From: Ligaoa zhengdingensis
GTDB lineage: Bacteria; Bacillota; Clostridia; Oscillospirales; Ruminococcaceae
Direction: 5' to 3'
Length of the DNA stretch: 64,000 nucleotides
Assembly (NCBI RefSeq): GCF_014384885.1
Contig: NZ_JACRST010000008.1
Location: 37,558 to 101,557 of the forward strand
Numbering within the stretch: the first letter of the stretch is position 1; each line of letters starts with the position of its first letter. Shown here piece after piece: positions 44,254 to 53,278 of this stretch. The notes beneath the pieces were generated by a model. The model made no database searches and was not told where the DNA came from. It was given only the letters and a program-made list of their open reading frames with translations. A program made the translations under genes and the position numbers.

Positions 44254-45000
44254 ATGTACTGCGCAAATCAGTTATCATATGTCATTCGCGAAGGGGATAA
44301 TCTATATCAGCTTGCCAGATACTACCAGACAACAGTTCCTTCTATTCTCTCCCAAAATCCCAATCTTGATCCGTATAACCTCCAAATTGGAGCTTCAATC
44401 GTCATTTGCCCAGGTGAAAACTTTGCTATGCATCCAACCAATCCACCGACTTGCCCAAATCCCACCCAACAGATCGCCCTCATCAACCATATGCGGCTTG
44501 TCTGGCTTCAGCACGTGTATTGGACACGTATGCTGCTGATCAGTATTGCAGACCGGTTGCGGGATCAAAGCGCTGTCACCAACCGCCTCTTGCAAAATCC
44601 AAATGATATTGCCGATATTTTTTCCAACTATTATTCGGCGGATGTTGCCAAATTGATCGCACAGCTCTTAACAGAACACCTGCAAATTGGTGCAGCTTTA
44701 ATTACGGCCTTGCGCGACGGAAAAACGACGGAAGCAAATAACCTCAATCGCCAATGGTATCTCAATGCTGATAAAATGGCGGACGCATTTGCCAGCATCA
44801 ATCCCTATTACCTCCGGGAGGATGTGCGCAAAATGCTCTACGATCATCTCAAATTAACCACACAAGAGGTTGCGATGCGTCTTGCGGGGAACTACACAGC
44901 GGATATTGAAGCATTCCATAAAGTGGAACAAGAGGTTTTGTCGATGGCAGATTACTTCACCTCCGGCCTGATGCGGCAGTTTCCCCAAAAATTCAACTGA
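44254..45000 (+). CDS. LysM protein with helical C-terminal domain
   Basis: 248 residues from the ATG at 44254 (GAGGAGTG upstream). Residues about 8-55 form one LysM module (YVIREGDNLYQLARYYQTTVPSILSQNP, ending GASIVICPG) that binds peptidoglycan or chitin-like glycan. The remaining 180 residues (LVWLQHVYWTRMLLISIADRL, DKMADAFASINPYY) resemble a helical family common in Firmicutes that I recall being mislabelled acetylglutamate kinase; no kinase motif is present. There is no signal peptide. CATATGATG before the gene resembles a sporulation sigma-E/K -10, so a spore-coat role is conceivable. Confidence 0.75.
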   Translation: MYCANQLSYVIREGDNLYQLARYYQTTVPSILSQNPNLDPYNLQIGASIVICPGENFAMHPTNPPTCPNPTQQIALINHMRLVWLQHVYWTRMLLISIADRLRDQSAVTNRLLQNPNDIADIFSNYYSADVAKLIAQLLTEHLQIGAALITALRDGKTTEANNLNRQWYLNADKMADAFASINPYYLREDVRKMLYDHLKLTTQEVAMRLAGNYTADIEAFHKVEQEVLSMADYFTSGLMRQFPQKFN

Positions 45001-45134
45001 TATCAAGGATCTGTTTGCACCTAACCCGTACATTATCTATCACAATATTCGTACATTTTTCTGGACGCGATGATTTCCTGAAACGGATGGAGCACAACCT
45101 GATCAACCGTTTCAGTTATCTGCTCCCGAAAACA

Positions 45135-45182
45135 TAAAAGGAGACCTCTCTTATCCCAATAGACAAGAGAGGTCTCCTTTTA
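45135..45182. terminator. Very strong bidirectional terminator
   Basis: An 18-bp perfect stem (TAAAAGGAGACCTCTCTT and its complement at 45165-45182) over a 12-base loop, with A/T ends on both sides. Confidence 0.85.
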
Positions 45183-45463
45183 TGGAACGACTGATAGCAA
45201 CAACAAACCATCGTGAGCGCGCCCCTGATTTTTAATAAAAAAGCCGAAGCAAACTTTGTATCGCTTGCTTCGACTTGCAAAGGCCGGTTAAAACCAATAT
45301 TTTCTTGATAGCGGAAAAATGCCGCGTCTAGGGCGACCCTTCCAAAAAGCTGGTGGCAGCAGCAGAGGATTGATTCAGCGGCAGGCCGATAAGGGGGTGA
45401 CAGGAAGATTTTTGAGCGGTCAGCGAGGAAATCTGACATCAATAGGAGGATAATCCCCCTATG

Positions 45464-45495
45464 AAAAAAAGCGAAAGCATATGCTTTCGCTTTTT
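45464..45495 (-). terminator. Palindromic terminator of tRNA-Arg
   Basis: AAAAAGCGAAAGC and GCTTTCGCTTTTT meet around ATAT, forming an almost perfect palindrome directly after the tRNA 3' end on the minus strand and ending in T. Confidence 0.75.
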
Positions 45496-45572
45496 TGGCG
45501 TGCCTGGAGGGACTCGAACCCCCGACCTACTGGTTCGTAGCCAGTCACTCTATCCAGCTGAGCTACAGGCAC
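45496..45572 (-). tRNA. tRNA-Arg (anticodon ACG)
   Basis: Minus strand. The acceptor stem GTGCCTG/CAGGCAC, D-arm AGCTCAGCTGGATAGAGT, anticodon stem ACTGG-CTACGAA-CCAGT with anticodon ACG, and T-arm GGGGGTTCGAGTCCCTC fold correctly. Discriminator G and an encoded CCA (45496-45498) complete the 3' end. It reads CGN codons after A-to-I editing. Confidence 0.96.
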
Positions 45573-45600
45573 ATTCTCTGTCTCAATTGACAGCTTAATT

Positions 45601-45629
45601 ATAATATCACAGTTGATTTAAAAAGTCAA
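45601..45629 (-). promoter_or_regulatory. Promoter of tRNA-Arg
   Basis: Minus strand: -35 TTGACT (45624-45629), 17-base spacer, -10 TATTAT (45601-45606). Confidence 0.8.
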
Positions 45630-45763
45630 TAGATATTCCTCAAGAAATAGCAAACTTTTCTATTCTATCCGTCTAGCAGCAAGAAAAGAGCCATCCCATT
45701 TTCCAGCGTTTCATAGGGACAATTTGTGAACCTACCCCAATAAGTTAATATTTGTTCCTGTGG

Positions 45764-45793
45764 AGGGAGGCTGTGTTTCGACACAGCCTCCCT
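45764..45793. terminator. Hairpin with TTCG tetraloop after the recombinase remnant
   Basis: A 13-bp perfect stem (AGGGAGGCTGTGT with ACACAGCCTCCCT) closes on TTCG. On the plus strand TTTT follows. It lies just beyond the stop of the recombinase remnant and may mark the edge of the mobile DNA. Confidence 0.65.
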
Positions 45794-45800
45794 TTTCTGT

Positions 45801-47069
45801 TTATGCGACCTCGTCAGGGATTTTTTCCGCCATAGCATCAGCCATGCTATGAGGCAGTTCGTCCACCAGACCGATGTCACGGTAGTAGATGCGTACCTCC
45901 TGCGGCGCTGTGCGGGAGTATTTCTCCGCCCGCTCTCCAACCTCCACCCGCTTGATAAAGATGTGCAGGATCTCAGAGGTCAGCTCCGGGATCTCAGTAT
46001 ACCGCTTGGCATTCTCGATAAACCGGGCAATGTTGGAGCTGGAGTCCTTCAGTTCCCGAAGCCGCGCTTCCATGGCAGGTAGTTGCTCCTGAATTTCTTT
46101 CTGTTCGGCAGTGTACTCCTGAGACAGGATGCGGTACTGCTCGTCCGGGATGCGGCCAAGAACACTGTCTTCATAGAGCCGCTTGAACAGCTTTGTCAGT
46201 TCAGTCTGCCGCTTCTGCATGGTGTCGATCTTCTTCTGGAGCATCACAATCTCCTGCTGTGCTTCTTTGCCCTGCTTCTTTCGGATGTGTTCCGCAAAGC
46301 GCATCTCATTCTGACGGGCAAAGTGTGTGACGCGGCGGATGTCATCCAGAATGATGGCGCTGAGTTCCTGCTCCCGAATGTAGTGACCCGAACATGCGTC
46401 TTTGCCTTTCTTCTTGTAGGTGGAGCACATGAAGTTGTTCTTCGCCGCATCCATCGTGTGCGCCCGATGCAGTACCATCGTGCCGCCGCAGTCCATGCAG
46501 TAGACCAGTCCAGAGAAAATATTCTGTTCGGCCATGTTCGCTCTGCGCCGCTTGTGCTTGCGGATATCCTGCACGATCTCCCAGGTCTGCTGCGTGACGA
46601 GTGCTTCGTGGGTGTTCTCGAAGCGAAGCTGCTCAGACTCCGGACGGTCGATACGCTTCTTGTTCTTGAAAGACACTGTGGTGGATTTCAAATTGATGGT
46701 GTGGCCCAAATAAGTCTCATCCTCCAGAATGCCGGCGACGGTTTTCGTCGACCAGTTGTACGGCTGGGTGATATCCACTCCGGTCAGTTCCACGCCGTTC
46801 TTCTGGTAGTAGTGATAACCAGGCGTAGGGATCTTGTCTTTCTTGAGCTGCTTTGCGATCTGGGCAGGACCCTTTCCGGAAACGCAGAGGTCGAAGATAT
46901 ACCGCACCACCGGAGCAGTCTCGGGGTCAGGCACCATGTGCCGCTTGGGATCTGACGGGTCTTTCATATATCCGTAGCGTGGTCTGGAGGCGACTCTGGC
47001 ACCGGTTTCGGCCTTGAGACGAACCACAGAGCGGCCTTTCTTGCTGCAGTCCTTGGCATAGAACTCGTT
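45801..47069 (-). pseudogene. 3' part of a serine recombinase gene split by an inserted element
   Basis: About 422 codons encode everything downstream of a large serine recombinase's catalytic domain: the connector NEFYAKDCSKKGRS, the recombinase domain (GYMKDPSDPKRHMVPDPETAPVVRYIFD), the zinc ribbon (YCMDCGGTMVLHR, then MCSTYKKKGKDACSGHYI) and the coiled coil plus C-terminal segment. The catalytic Ser domain is missing. The frame upstream of the Asn codon at 47067-47069 belongs to the inserted element. The missing segment ending FRNIMN is found in frame at 54118-54272, so the two were one gene. A short product from a TTG at 47108 would lack activity. Confidence 0.9.
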
Positions 47070-47080
47070 AGACAACCTCG
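47060..47080 (-). other. Right attachment junction of the inserted element
   Basis: On the minus strand GGTTGTCT-AA-CGAG: the element ends at GGTTGTCT (47070-47077), the shared dinucleotide AA is at 47068-47069, and recombinase coding sequence resumes as AACGAGTTC. Confidence 0.8.
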
Positions 47081-47097
47081 AATAAAGAATGACAGTT

Positions 47098-48711
47098 TCA
47101 TTCCTCAATATAGCCTACAAAGTTGTAGTAGATGTGAATATCTCGTTCCTCGTGACCGTCCACCGTATGGCGTTCGCTGATCTCAATTTTCTGGATCAGC
47201 CGCACCAGCGTGGGACGGTCCAGTGTTTCAAGCTGGGCGTAGTCCTGCATCATATCGAGCCATGCGTCCACGGACTTCTCACTCTCCCGGCTGGCGGCAA
47301 GCTGCTCGGTCAGTTCCCGGCTTCGCTCCTGCTTTTCTTTGCGCTCGGCCTCGTACTGATTGAGCAAATTGATGCAAACGCTCTCCGGGATGCGGCCCAT
47401 GACCTTATCCTCATAGGCGGCCTGAATCAGTCTATCCAGTTCCGGCAACCGCTTGCCAATGGCGTTCAACTCCGCTTGCAGCGTCCGGGTTCTCTCCATG
47501 CTGGCGGCGTGTTCTCTTGCGAGAAGCTGTTCCCGCAGACCCTCCCGGCTGTTCTGCGCCCATAACGCCTTGCAGCGAATATCCGTCAGCACCACCTGCA
47601 CCAATACCTTTTGGTTGATGTAGTGGGACGAGCAGGCATTCTTGCCGCCAGACATATAACGGTTACAGGCATATGCCCTATATTCAGATTCCCCCGATTT
47701 TCTCTTTCGGTAATCCCGAAGATACCGCATAGAGGAACCGCAGTCCATACACCGCAGCAGACCGCCAAACAGAGCGATTGTCCCACTTTTTCCGCTGCGC
47801 CCTCTGGCCGGGTGGTTGTCCATCCGCTGCACCGCATCCCATGTTTCCTGCGAAATCAGCGGTTCGTGAGTATGCTCTACCCTGATCCACTCGCTCTCCG
47901 GTTTACTGATTTGCTTGTGGTTTTTGTAGGACACTGTACCCGTCTTGTTCTGCACCATATGACCAAGATAGACCTCGTTGCGGAGGATGGTTTTCACCGT
48001 CACATCGTTCCAGCAGGGTGTTTCACCCCGCAGGTTCTCCCGTCCCTCAGCCATATAGTAAAAGCTTCTGGGAGACGGGACTTTTTCTGCGTTGAGCTGC
48101 AAGGCAATCTTGCGAAAGCCGTAGCCCTGCAAGCGTAGGTCAAAGATACGCCGTACCACCGGAGCAGTCACCGGATCGATCTCAAGGATATGCTTATCCT
48201 CCGCGCTCTTGCGGTAACCGAGGGGCGCATAGCAGCCCACATACTTCCCAGATTTGAAGGTGGATTGCTTCACCGCCTTGATTTTGCTGCTGGTGTCCCG
48301 GGCATAGAGGTCATTCATGACATTTTTCAGAATCACCAGCATTTCATTGTTTTTGCGGATGGTGTCAACGCCATCGTTGAGTGCGATGAAACGGCAGCCG
48401 AGGGACGGGAACACAAAATCCGTATATTTGCCAGCCTCAATGTAATCACGGCCCAGCCTGCTGAGATCCTTGCAGAGTACCAGATTGATTTTTCTGTCCG
48501 TTGCGTCCTGCACCAGCCGGTTCAGCCCCGGACGGTCGAAGGTTGTCCCGCTCACGCCATCGTCACAGTAATAGTCGTACAGCGTCCAGCCCTGCTCCCG
48601 CACATACCGGGAAAGCATTTCTTTTTGGTTTTCAATGGACACGGATTCCCCGGCCCGCTCATCGTCGCGGCTCAACCTTGCGTAGATGCCGACCATATAA
48701 TTTTCCTGCAT
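47098..48711 (-). CDS. Large serine recombinase of the inserted element (TndX/TnpX type)
   Basis: 537 residues, full length. The catalytic Ser14 is in GIYARLSRDD, followed by the resolvase-fold pieces DGVSGTTFDRPGLNRL and LCKDLSRLGRDYIEAG. The recombinase domain (PLGYRKSAEDKHILEIDPVTAPVVRRIFD), zinc ribbon (LRCMDCGSSMRYL, then CNRYMSGGKNACSSHYI) and coiled coil follow. It should excise the element as a circle and insert it by recombination at an AA dinucleotide. Its end is just inside one terminus, the normal place for this class. It has no active paralogue in the element. Confidence 0.95.
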   Translation of the reverse strand: MQENYMVGIYARLSRDDERAGESVSIENQKEMLSRYVREQGWTLYDYYCDDGVSGTTFDRPGLNRLVQDATDRKINLVLCKDLSRLGRDYIEAGKYTDFVFPSLGCRFIALNDGVDTIRKNNEMLVILKNVMNDLYARDTSSKIKAVKQSTFKSGKYVGCYAPLGYRKSAEDKHILEIDPVTAPVVRRIFDLRLQGYGFRKIALQLNAEKVPSPRSFYYMAEGRENLRGETPCWNDVTVKTILRNEVYLGHMVQNKTGTVSYKNHKQISKPESEWIRVEHTHEPLISQETWDAVQRMDNHPARGRSGKSGTIALFGGLLRCMDCGSSMRYLRDYRKRKSGESEYRAYACNRYMSGGKNACSSHYINQKVLVQVVLTDIRCKALWAQNSREGLREQLLAREHAASMERTRTLQAELNAIGKRLPELDRLIQAAYEDKVMGRIPESVCINLLNQYEAERKEKQERSRELTEQLAASRESEKSVDAWLDMMQDYAQLETLDRPTLVRLIQKIEISERHTVDGHEERDIHIYYNFVGYIEE

Positions 48712-48816
48712 ATTCTTTCTTTAACCTCCCGAAATGCAGTGCGTATGGCAATCAGAAATCATGATTTTATTATACCATCGCACCGCCGAAGATTCCACTG
48801 GGCAATCTGCCGGGAT

Positions 48817-49017
48817 TCATGCCTCCCGGTTGATTTTTTCCATAGAGAGTGCGTCCAGCACCTCGCCCATCTGCATTTCCTCCGCAAAAAAGCTGCGGAC
48901 ATGGTAGACCGTCCCGTCCTCCATATATAAGTCCAGTTGGTCAGGCAGACACAGCTTCTTCCTGCTTGGACAGGCTGCTGGATGACCACCGTCCAGCCTA
49001 TTCTTTTCTTGTGCCAT
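48817..49017 (-). CDS. Small unknown protein of the inserted element
   Basis: 66 residues, start preceded by AAGGGGGTG at good spacing. An N-terminal Cys/Pro/Lys-rich part (PAACPSRKKLCLP) is followed by a short beta-alpha unit (LYMEDGTVYHVRSFFAEEMQMGEVLDAL). It lies 105 bases upstream of the recombinase on the same strand. Its size and shape recall the small TnpW-like proteins of clostridial transposons, but similarity is weak and no function is assigned. Confidence 0.6.
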   Translation of the reverse strand: MAQEKNRLDGGHPAACPSRKKLCLPDQLDLYMEDGTVYHVRSFFAEEMQMGEVLDALSMEKINREA

Positions 49018-49577
49018 CGGAACACCCCCTTCACTTTACAACGGACATTTTCTCGAAGAAAAACAGGGATGAGAACAAAAACTTTTGGGGGCTGCGCAAC
49101 TCTGCGGAGTTGCGGAAACCACCGATGGGAAGCAATTCCTGCGGAATCACTTCCCATCAGCGGTTGAAATGGGGGAACGGTATTCAGGGGGAGGCGCGGC
49201 AAGGCCGGGAGTACGATACGAGAGAATAGCAAGCTAATCCGGTGGGTACCCACACCGGAAAATGAGCAGTTCACCCCTGCGGCCTGTTCGCTCATTTTGT
49301 TATTGGGGAAGCCCCACGCCCCTTTCATGTCCGAATTGAAAGTATTTCCTGAACTTTCTTAAAAAGCACTTGCCTATATTCGCTTTACTGATTATTTTTC
49401 TCAGTCCTCTTTCATGAGGCATTAAAGCCGAGCGTAGAGCATATCTCATTCAGCCTTTCCTGGGGTTCCTCCATGTTCGTCTGGAGCAAAGATTTTGGCT
49501 TCATAAGGCAATAAAAATAGTGCTAACAAAAAACGCTGATACATCCGAACATAGGATGTACCAGCGTTTTTATCAAA
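49018..49577. other. Structured non-coding region inside the element
   Basis: Two plus-strand stems follow each other: CGCAACTC/GAGTTGCG (49095-49114), and an extended hairpin 49117-49164 with GATGGGAAG/CTTCCCATC and an inner ATTCC/GGAAT. Further on, GGGGAAGCCCC (about 49302-49312) lies in a GC-rich patch. No credible coding frame is visible. A transfer origin, recombination enhancer or regulatory RNA are possibilities. Confidence 0.5.
49530..49571 (-). terminator. Terminator of the flavin reductase gene
   Basis: AAAACGCTG-(A)-TACATCC pairs with GGATGTA-(C)-CAGCGTTTT. On the minus strand it directly follows the stop and ends in T. Confidence 0.85.
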
Positions 49578-50069
49578 TTAAAGCGTTGCAATTTTGCTGA
49601 AATCCAGATTACCGTTTTCATCCAGCCATGCTTCATCGCAATGCACCGCCTCCACGCTGCCAAGGAAGAAGTTATGGTCGCCGCCGGTTTCAATCAGCTT
49701 GATCACCTTGCATTCGGCGGAAATGGGGCAGTCATCCAGCAATGGGGCTTTTACTTTGGAACCCTCTGTCCACTTGAGATTCAAAGCGACAAACTTATCC
49801 TCGTCCCGGCCGGACTTGGTGCCAAGATAGTAAAATGCCTGCTCAAATCCTTTGGTGGGAATGTTGATGGCAAATTCGCCGGATTCCTTGATCAGCTCAT
49901 AGGAATAATGATCCGGGACAATGCCGATCATCACCATCGGCGGATTGGCGGAAACATTGCAGGCAAAGCCTACAGCCAACGCATTGTTTTTGCCGTTCTT
50001 TCCCCGGCAGGACACAAGCAGATTGGGAGTGGGGAAAATAGCCATTCCCGAATTGATATTCTTTTTCAT
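49578..50069 (-). CDS. Flavin reductase-like FMN-binding protein
   Basis: 163 residues, start after AAGGAGGTC. The split-barrel FMN fold is indicated by FPTPNLLVSC, NALAVGFACNVSANPPMVMIGI, GEFAINIPT and LGSVEAVH. Members pass electrons from NAD(P)H through flavin or act as flavoredoxins. It follows the MarR gene by 12 bases and should be co-regulated, perhaps as part of a detoxification set with the pump and the aldo-keto reductase. Confidence 0.88.
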   Translation of the reverse strand: MKKNINSGMAIFPTPNLLVSCRGKNGKNNALAVGFACNVSANPPMVMIGIVPDHYSYELIKESGEFAINIPTKGFEQAFYYLGTKSGRDEDKFVALNLKWTEGSKVKAPLLDDCPISAECKVIKLIETGGDHNFFLGSVEAVHCDEAWLDENGNLDFSKIATL

Positions 50070-50081
50070 TTTGTGACCTCC

Positions 50082-50582
50082 TTATTTGTTTTCTTCCATA
50101 TCATCAAGCTCCGCAGCCTTTCCCGCTTCAACGCAGGCTTTGGAACTTGGCAGGCTTCTGAAAATGCGGATAAGCTCGTCCAGACTGTGGCCGAAGTCCT
50201 CTAAATCCTGTTCGCTCATTTGCTCCAGCAGAGGCAGGAAACAAGCTGCGTTGTGGGATAGGAAGTGTTCCGTGTATTTGTTCGCTTTTTCTGTCAGCTT
50301 TATTTTAACAATGCGCCGGTCAGCCGGATCATCGAAGCGTTCTACTAACTCTTGCTCCACCAGTTTGTTCACCATTTTCGTCATCTGATGCTTGGGAACT
50401 TTTGTCCATACAGCGATTTGTGACATAGTAGCGGAACCACCCGCCCATTCAAGCGTTTTCAAACAATAGTACATTTCAAGGCTGACGCCCTCGTCTAATA
50501 GCTGCTTGAACGGCTTTGATATCTGATAGTTCCACGCCGGTAGCAGGGACAACAGCTTTTCCTGTATTTCTAAATATTCCAT
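50082..50582 (-). CDS. MarR-family transcription regulator
   Basis: 166 residues. The winged helix is at about 45-110: GGSATMSQIAVWTKVPKHQMTKMVNKLVEQELVERFDDPADRRIVKIKLT, with the DPADRR wing hallmark. MarR proteins repress divergent efflux or detoxification genes until a phenolic or electrophilic ligand binds. It is transcribed divergently from the MATE pump across a 145-base region, so control of pump and flavin reductase is likely. Confidence 0.92.
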   Translation of the reverse strand: MEYLEIQEKLLSLLPAWNYQISKPFKQLLDEGVSLEMYYCLKTLEWAGGSATMSQIAVWTKVPKHQMTKMVNKLVEQELVERFDDPADRRIVKIKLTEKANKYTEHFLSHNAACFLPLLEQMSEQDLEDFGHSLDELIRIFRSLPSSKACVEAGKAAELDDMEENK

Positions 50583-50624
50583 ATCGACACCGCCTTATAA
50601 GATAGTCCTGATAGTGTTACCCTC

Positions 50625-50653
50625 TTGATTTTTTGTTGCATTTATGCTACTAT
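50625..50653 (+). promoter_or_regulatory. Probable promoter of the MATE pump gene
   Basis: -35 TTGATT (50625-50630), 17-base spacer, extended -10 TGCTACTAT (box 50648-50653). GTTGC and GCAAC lie inverted on either side of the -10 box and could be the MarR operator. Confidence 0.4.
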
Positions 50654-50727
50654 TTTAAAAAGCAACTGTATCATTGATGCTATTATGTACCAGATGCAGC
50701 GAAAAGTCAAGTCAGGAGGAACATAAA

Positions 50728-52134
50728 TTGCAAAAAACAGAAAATCCAATGGGGTATCAATCCATCTGGCGGCTACTGGCTTCTTTTTCTGGCCCGGCTA
50801 TTATTTCCACGCTGGTATACTCTGTCTACAACATTGTGGATCAGATCTATATTGGTCAGGGCGTGGGCTATCTCGGAAACGCCGCCACAACGGTGACATT
50901 CCCCATTAACACATTAACATCTTCGATTGCCATGCTGGTATCAGCGGGTGGCAGCGCCTACGCGGCCATTCGGTTAGGGGAGAAGCGTGAGGAGGAAGCG
51001 GAACGCACTCTGAGCAATATGTTACTGACAGCACTGGGGATTGGACTTGCTTTCATGGCAGTGTGTCTGCTCTTTATCAAACCGCTGTTGCGGCTTTTCG
51101 GCGCTACGGACGAAATCATGCCCTACGCAATGGACTATGCGCCCATCATCCTCATTGGCACACCGGCTATGATGGTGGCAAACTCATTGGCATATATGGC
51201 CCGGACGGACGGGGCCCCGAAGATTTCCATGTTCGGAACGATTTTAGGTGCGGCGCTCAATACGATTTTAGACCCGATTTATATGTTTGTGTTCCATTGG
51301 GGGGTTCGGGGAGCAGCCATTGCCACGATTACTTCTCAGTACATATCGGCGGTTGTACTGTTGATTTATTTCATCCGAAAGAGCAAAAATCCGCTGCATA
51401 TGCGACTGAAACGGGAGTATTTGAAGCTGGATTTCAGACTGACCGGAAGCTATGCAAAGCTTGGTATTTCCACCTGTGTAACACAAGGTGTGGGAGCCGT
51501 CATGCAGACGATCATGAACAACTCCCTGCGCTACTATGGCGCGCTCAGCCCCGTGGGCAGCGAAGTCGCGATCAGCGCGGTGGGTGTGGTCACAAAGGTG
51601 GCAATGGTCATGTCTACCTTCGGCATCGGTATTGCCAGCGGTGTCCAGCCAATTTTTGGCTTCAACTGGGGTGCGGGGAAATATGACCGGGTGTACGAGG
51701 CGTACAAGAAAGCGGCATGCTCTGCGGTGCTGGCTATTTTTGTTATGTGGGTGGTGTGCCAGAGTTTCCCGGAGGCAATTCTTTCTCTGTTCGGCGATGA
51801 GGATGCAGCGTTTACAACATTTGCGGTTCATGCTCTGCGGACGATCCTGCTCTTTACTTTCCTCGGCGGATTCCAAAATGTCTCCGTGAATTACTTCCAG
51901 TCCACAGGACAGGTGATGAAGGCCACGACCCTCTCTCTGCTTCGTCAGCTCTTGATCCTGGTTCCCATGCTGTTGATCCTGCCCCTCTTTTTGGGATTGG
52001 ATGGTGTGCTCTACGCAACGCCGGTTGCTGACGCCTGCTCTACAATCGTGGTGGCATGCTTTATGATACCGGAAATGCGGCGGCTGAAGAAAATGATTCA
52101 GAAAAACGGTTCAGCAAATCAAATTCAAATATAA
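50728..52134 (+). CDS. MATE-family multidrug efflux pump
   Basis: 468 residues. I choose the TTG at 50728, eight bases after AGGAGG; the ATG at 50752 is an alternative. Twelve membrane segments are predicted in two six-helix halves. Typical MATE features are YSVYNIVDQIYIG in the first half, MVANSLAYMARTDGAPKISMFGTILGAALNTILDPIYMF between and FQSTGQVMKA late. The pump should export cationic drugs or dyes using Na+ or H+. It is divergent from marR and 16 bases before the aldo-keto reductase gene. Confidence 0.93.
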   Translation: MQKTENPMGYQSIWRLLASFSGPAIISTLVYSVYNIVDQIYIGQGVGYLGNAATTVTFPINTLTSSIAMLVSAGGSAYAAIRLGEKREEEAERTLSNMLLTALGIGLAFMAVCLLFIKPLLRLFGATDEIMPYAMDYAPIILIGTPAMMVANSLAYMARTDGAPKISMFGTILGAALNTILDPIYMFVFHWGVRGAAIATITSQYISAVVLLIYFIRKSKNPLHMRLKREYLKLDFRLTGSYAKLGISTCVTQGVGAVMQTIMNNSLRYYGALSPVGSEVAISAVGVVTKVAMVMSTFGIGIASGVQPIFGFNWGAGKYDRVYEAYKKAACSAVLAIFVMWVVCQSFPEAILSLFGDEDAAFTTFAVHALRTILLFTFLGGFQNVSVNYFQSTGQVMKATTLSLLRQLLILVPMLLILPLFLGLDGVLYATPVADACSTIVVACFMIPEMRRLKKMIQKNGSANQIQI

Positions 52135-52150
52135 GAATGGAGGTATTTCT

Positions 52151-53278
52151 ATGAACCCTAAAAAACTTGGCTTCGGTTTGATGCGTCTGCCGCTGGTGAA
52201 TCCGGCTGATATGACGAAAGTGAACTATGCCACGCTCTGTCAAATGGTTGACCGCTATATGGAAGAGGGCTTCAACTACTTCGATACGGCAAATCCCTAT
52301 CACGGCGGCGGCAACAGCGAGATTGCGTTCCGGGAATGCATCGCAAAGCGGTATCCCCGGAACAGCTACACGATTACCAACAAATTGAGCTTTTTCATTG
52401 TCCAGAAGGCAGAACAGTTAGAGGACTTCTTCGCCGGGCAGTTGGAGCGGTGCGGCGTGGATTATTTCGACTATTATCTGCTCCACTCTATGAACAAGGA
52501 CTATCTGGAACTGGCGGAGAAAATCGGCGCGTTTGACTTTGTGCAGAAGAAAAAAGCGGAAGGAAAAATCAAGCATATCGGCTTTTCCTTCCACGACACC
52601 GCTGATGTTCTGGAAGATTTCCTGACCCGGCACCCGGAAATGGAGTATGTTCAGCTCCAACTCAACTACGCCGACTGGGAAAATGTGGAGGTGCAGTCCC
52701 GGAAGAATTATGAAACTGCTGTCAAATACGGCAAGCAGATACTGGTAATGGAGCCAGTCAAAGGCGGAATTTTGGCGAGTGTCCCACCCGAAGCGGAAAA
52801 ATTGTTGAAGGTTGCGGAGCCAGATATGTCCGTTGCCTCATGGGCGATCCGGTATGTGGCGTCGCTGCCCAATGTGGCAATGGTGCTGTCCGGCATGAGT
52901 AATGTGGAGCAGATGGAGGACAACCTTTCCTATATGTCCGACTTCAAACCTCTGACAGAGAAAGAGAAGCAGCTTGTGGAGCAGGTTGCCCAGATTATCA
53001 TTTCCAAGGAGCGCATCGCCTGCACCGGCTGTCGGTACTGCACCGATGGCTGTCCGCAGAAAATCGGTATCCCCGATTATTTCAAGCTGATGAATGACAT
53101 CAGTAAATTTGGCGACAGACAGGTTCAGGTATCCCAAAACTATTATAATCATTACACCGTCACTCTTGGCATGGGCAAAGCATCCGCTTGTATCCAGTGT
53201 GGACAATGCGAGTCCCACTGCCCGCAGCACTTGCCAATTATTCAGTATTTGAAGGAAACGGCGGAGATGCTTGAATAG
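52151..53278 (+). CDS. Aldo-keto reductase with ferredoxin-like Fe-S domain
   Basis: 375 residues, start after ATGGAGG. The N-terminal aldo-keto reductase barrel has FGLMRLPL, FDTANPYHGGGNSE (catalytic Tyr) and DYYLLHSM. The C-terminal part has two cluster motifs, CTGCRYCTDGCP and CIQCGQCESHCP, giving eight Cys for two 4Fe-4S clusters. Such proteins are common in anaerobes; an NADPH- or ferredoxin-linked reduction of an aldehyde, quinone or xenobiotic is expected. It is in an operon with the MATE pump. Confidence 0.92.
   Translation: MNPKKLGFGLMRLPLVNPADMTKVNYATLCQMVDRYMEEGFNYFDTANPYHGGGNSEIAFRECIAKRYPRNSYTITNKLSFFIVQKAEQLEDFFAGQLERCGVDYFDYYLLHSMNKDYLELAEKIGAFDFVQKKKAEGKIKHIGFSFHDTADVLEDFLTRHPEMEYVQLQLNYADWENVEVQSRKNYETAVKYGKQILVMEPVKGGILASVPPEAEKLLKVAEPDMSVASWAIRYVASLPNVAMVLSGMSNVEQMEDNLSYMSDFKPLTEKEKQLVEQVAQIIISKERIACTGCRYCTDGCPQKIGIPDYFKLMNDISKFGDRQVQVSQNYYNHYTVTLGMGKASACIQCGQCESHCPQHLPIIQYLKETAEMLE

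Larger units (their letters stand above)
45001..45495. other. Non-coding region with several hairpins
   Basis: It contains the strong terminator at 45135-45182, a small stem (CGAAGCAA with TTGCTTCG, near 45249-45276), an imperfect palindrome around GGATAATCC (45440-45461) and the palindrome that ends the tRNA transcript. The minus-strand open frame 45116-45442 is rejected. I cannot name any RNA here. Confidence 0.55.

Noticed and set aside
45116..45442. Minus-strand open frame of 108 residues between the LysM gene and tRNA-Arg
   Set aside because: It reads through an 18-bp terminator hairpin, has no ribosome binding site and has odd composition (runs of Cys); no family resemblance.
45496..45572. 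tRNA-Arg as the attachment site of the mobile region
   Set aside because: No duplicated tRNA end is found at the junctions, and large serine recombinases do not normally use tRNA genes; the inner element's site is inside a recombinase gene.
48759..49328. Minus-strand open frame of 189 residues inside the element
   Set aside because: It overlaps the better supported 66-residue gene in another frame and the two structured stems; composition is not protein-like.
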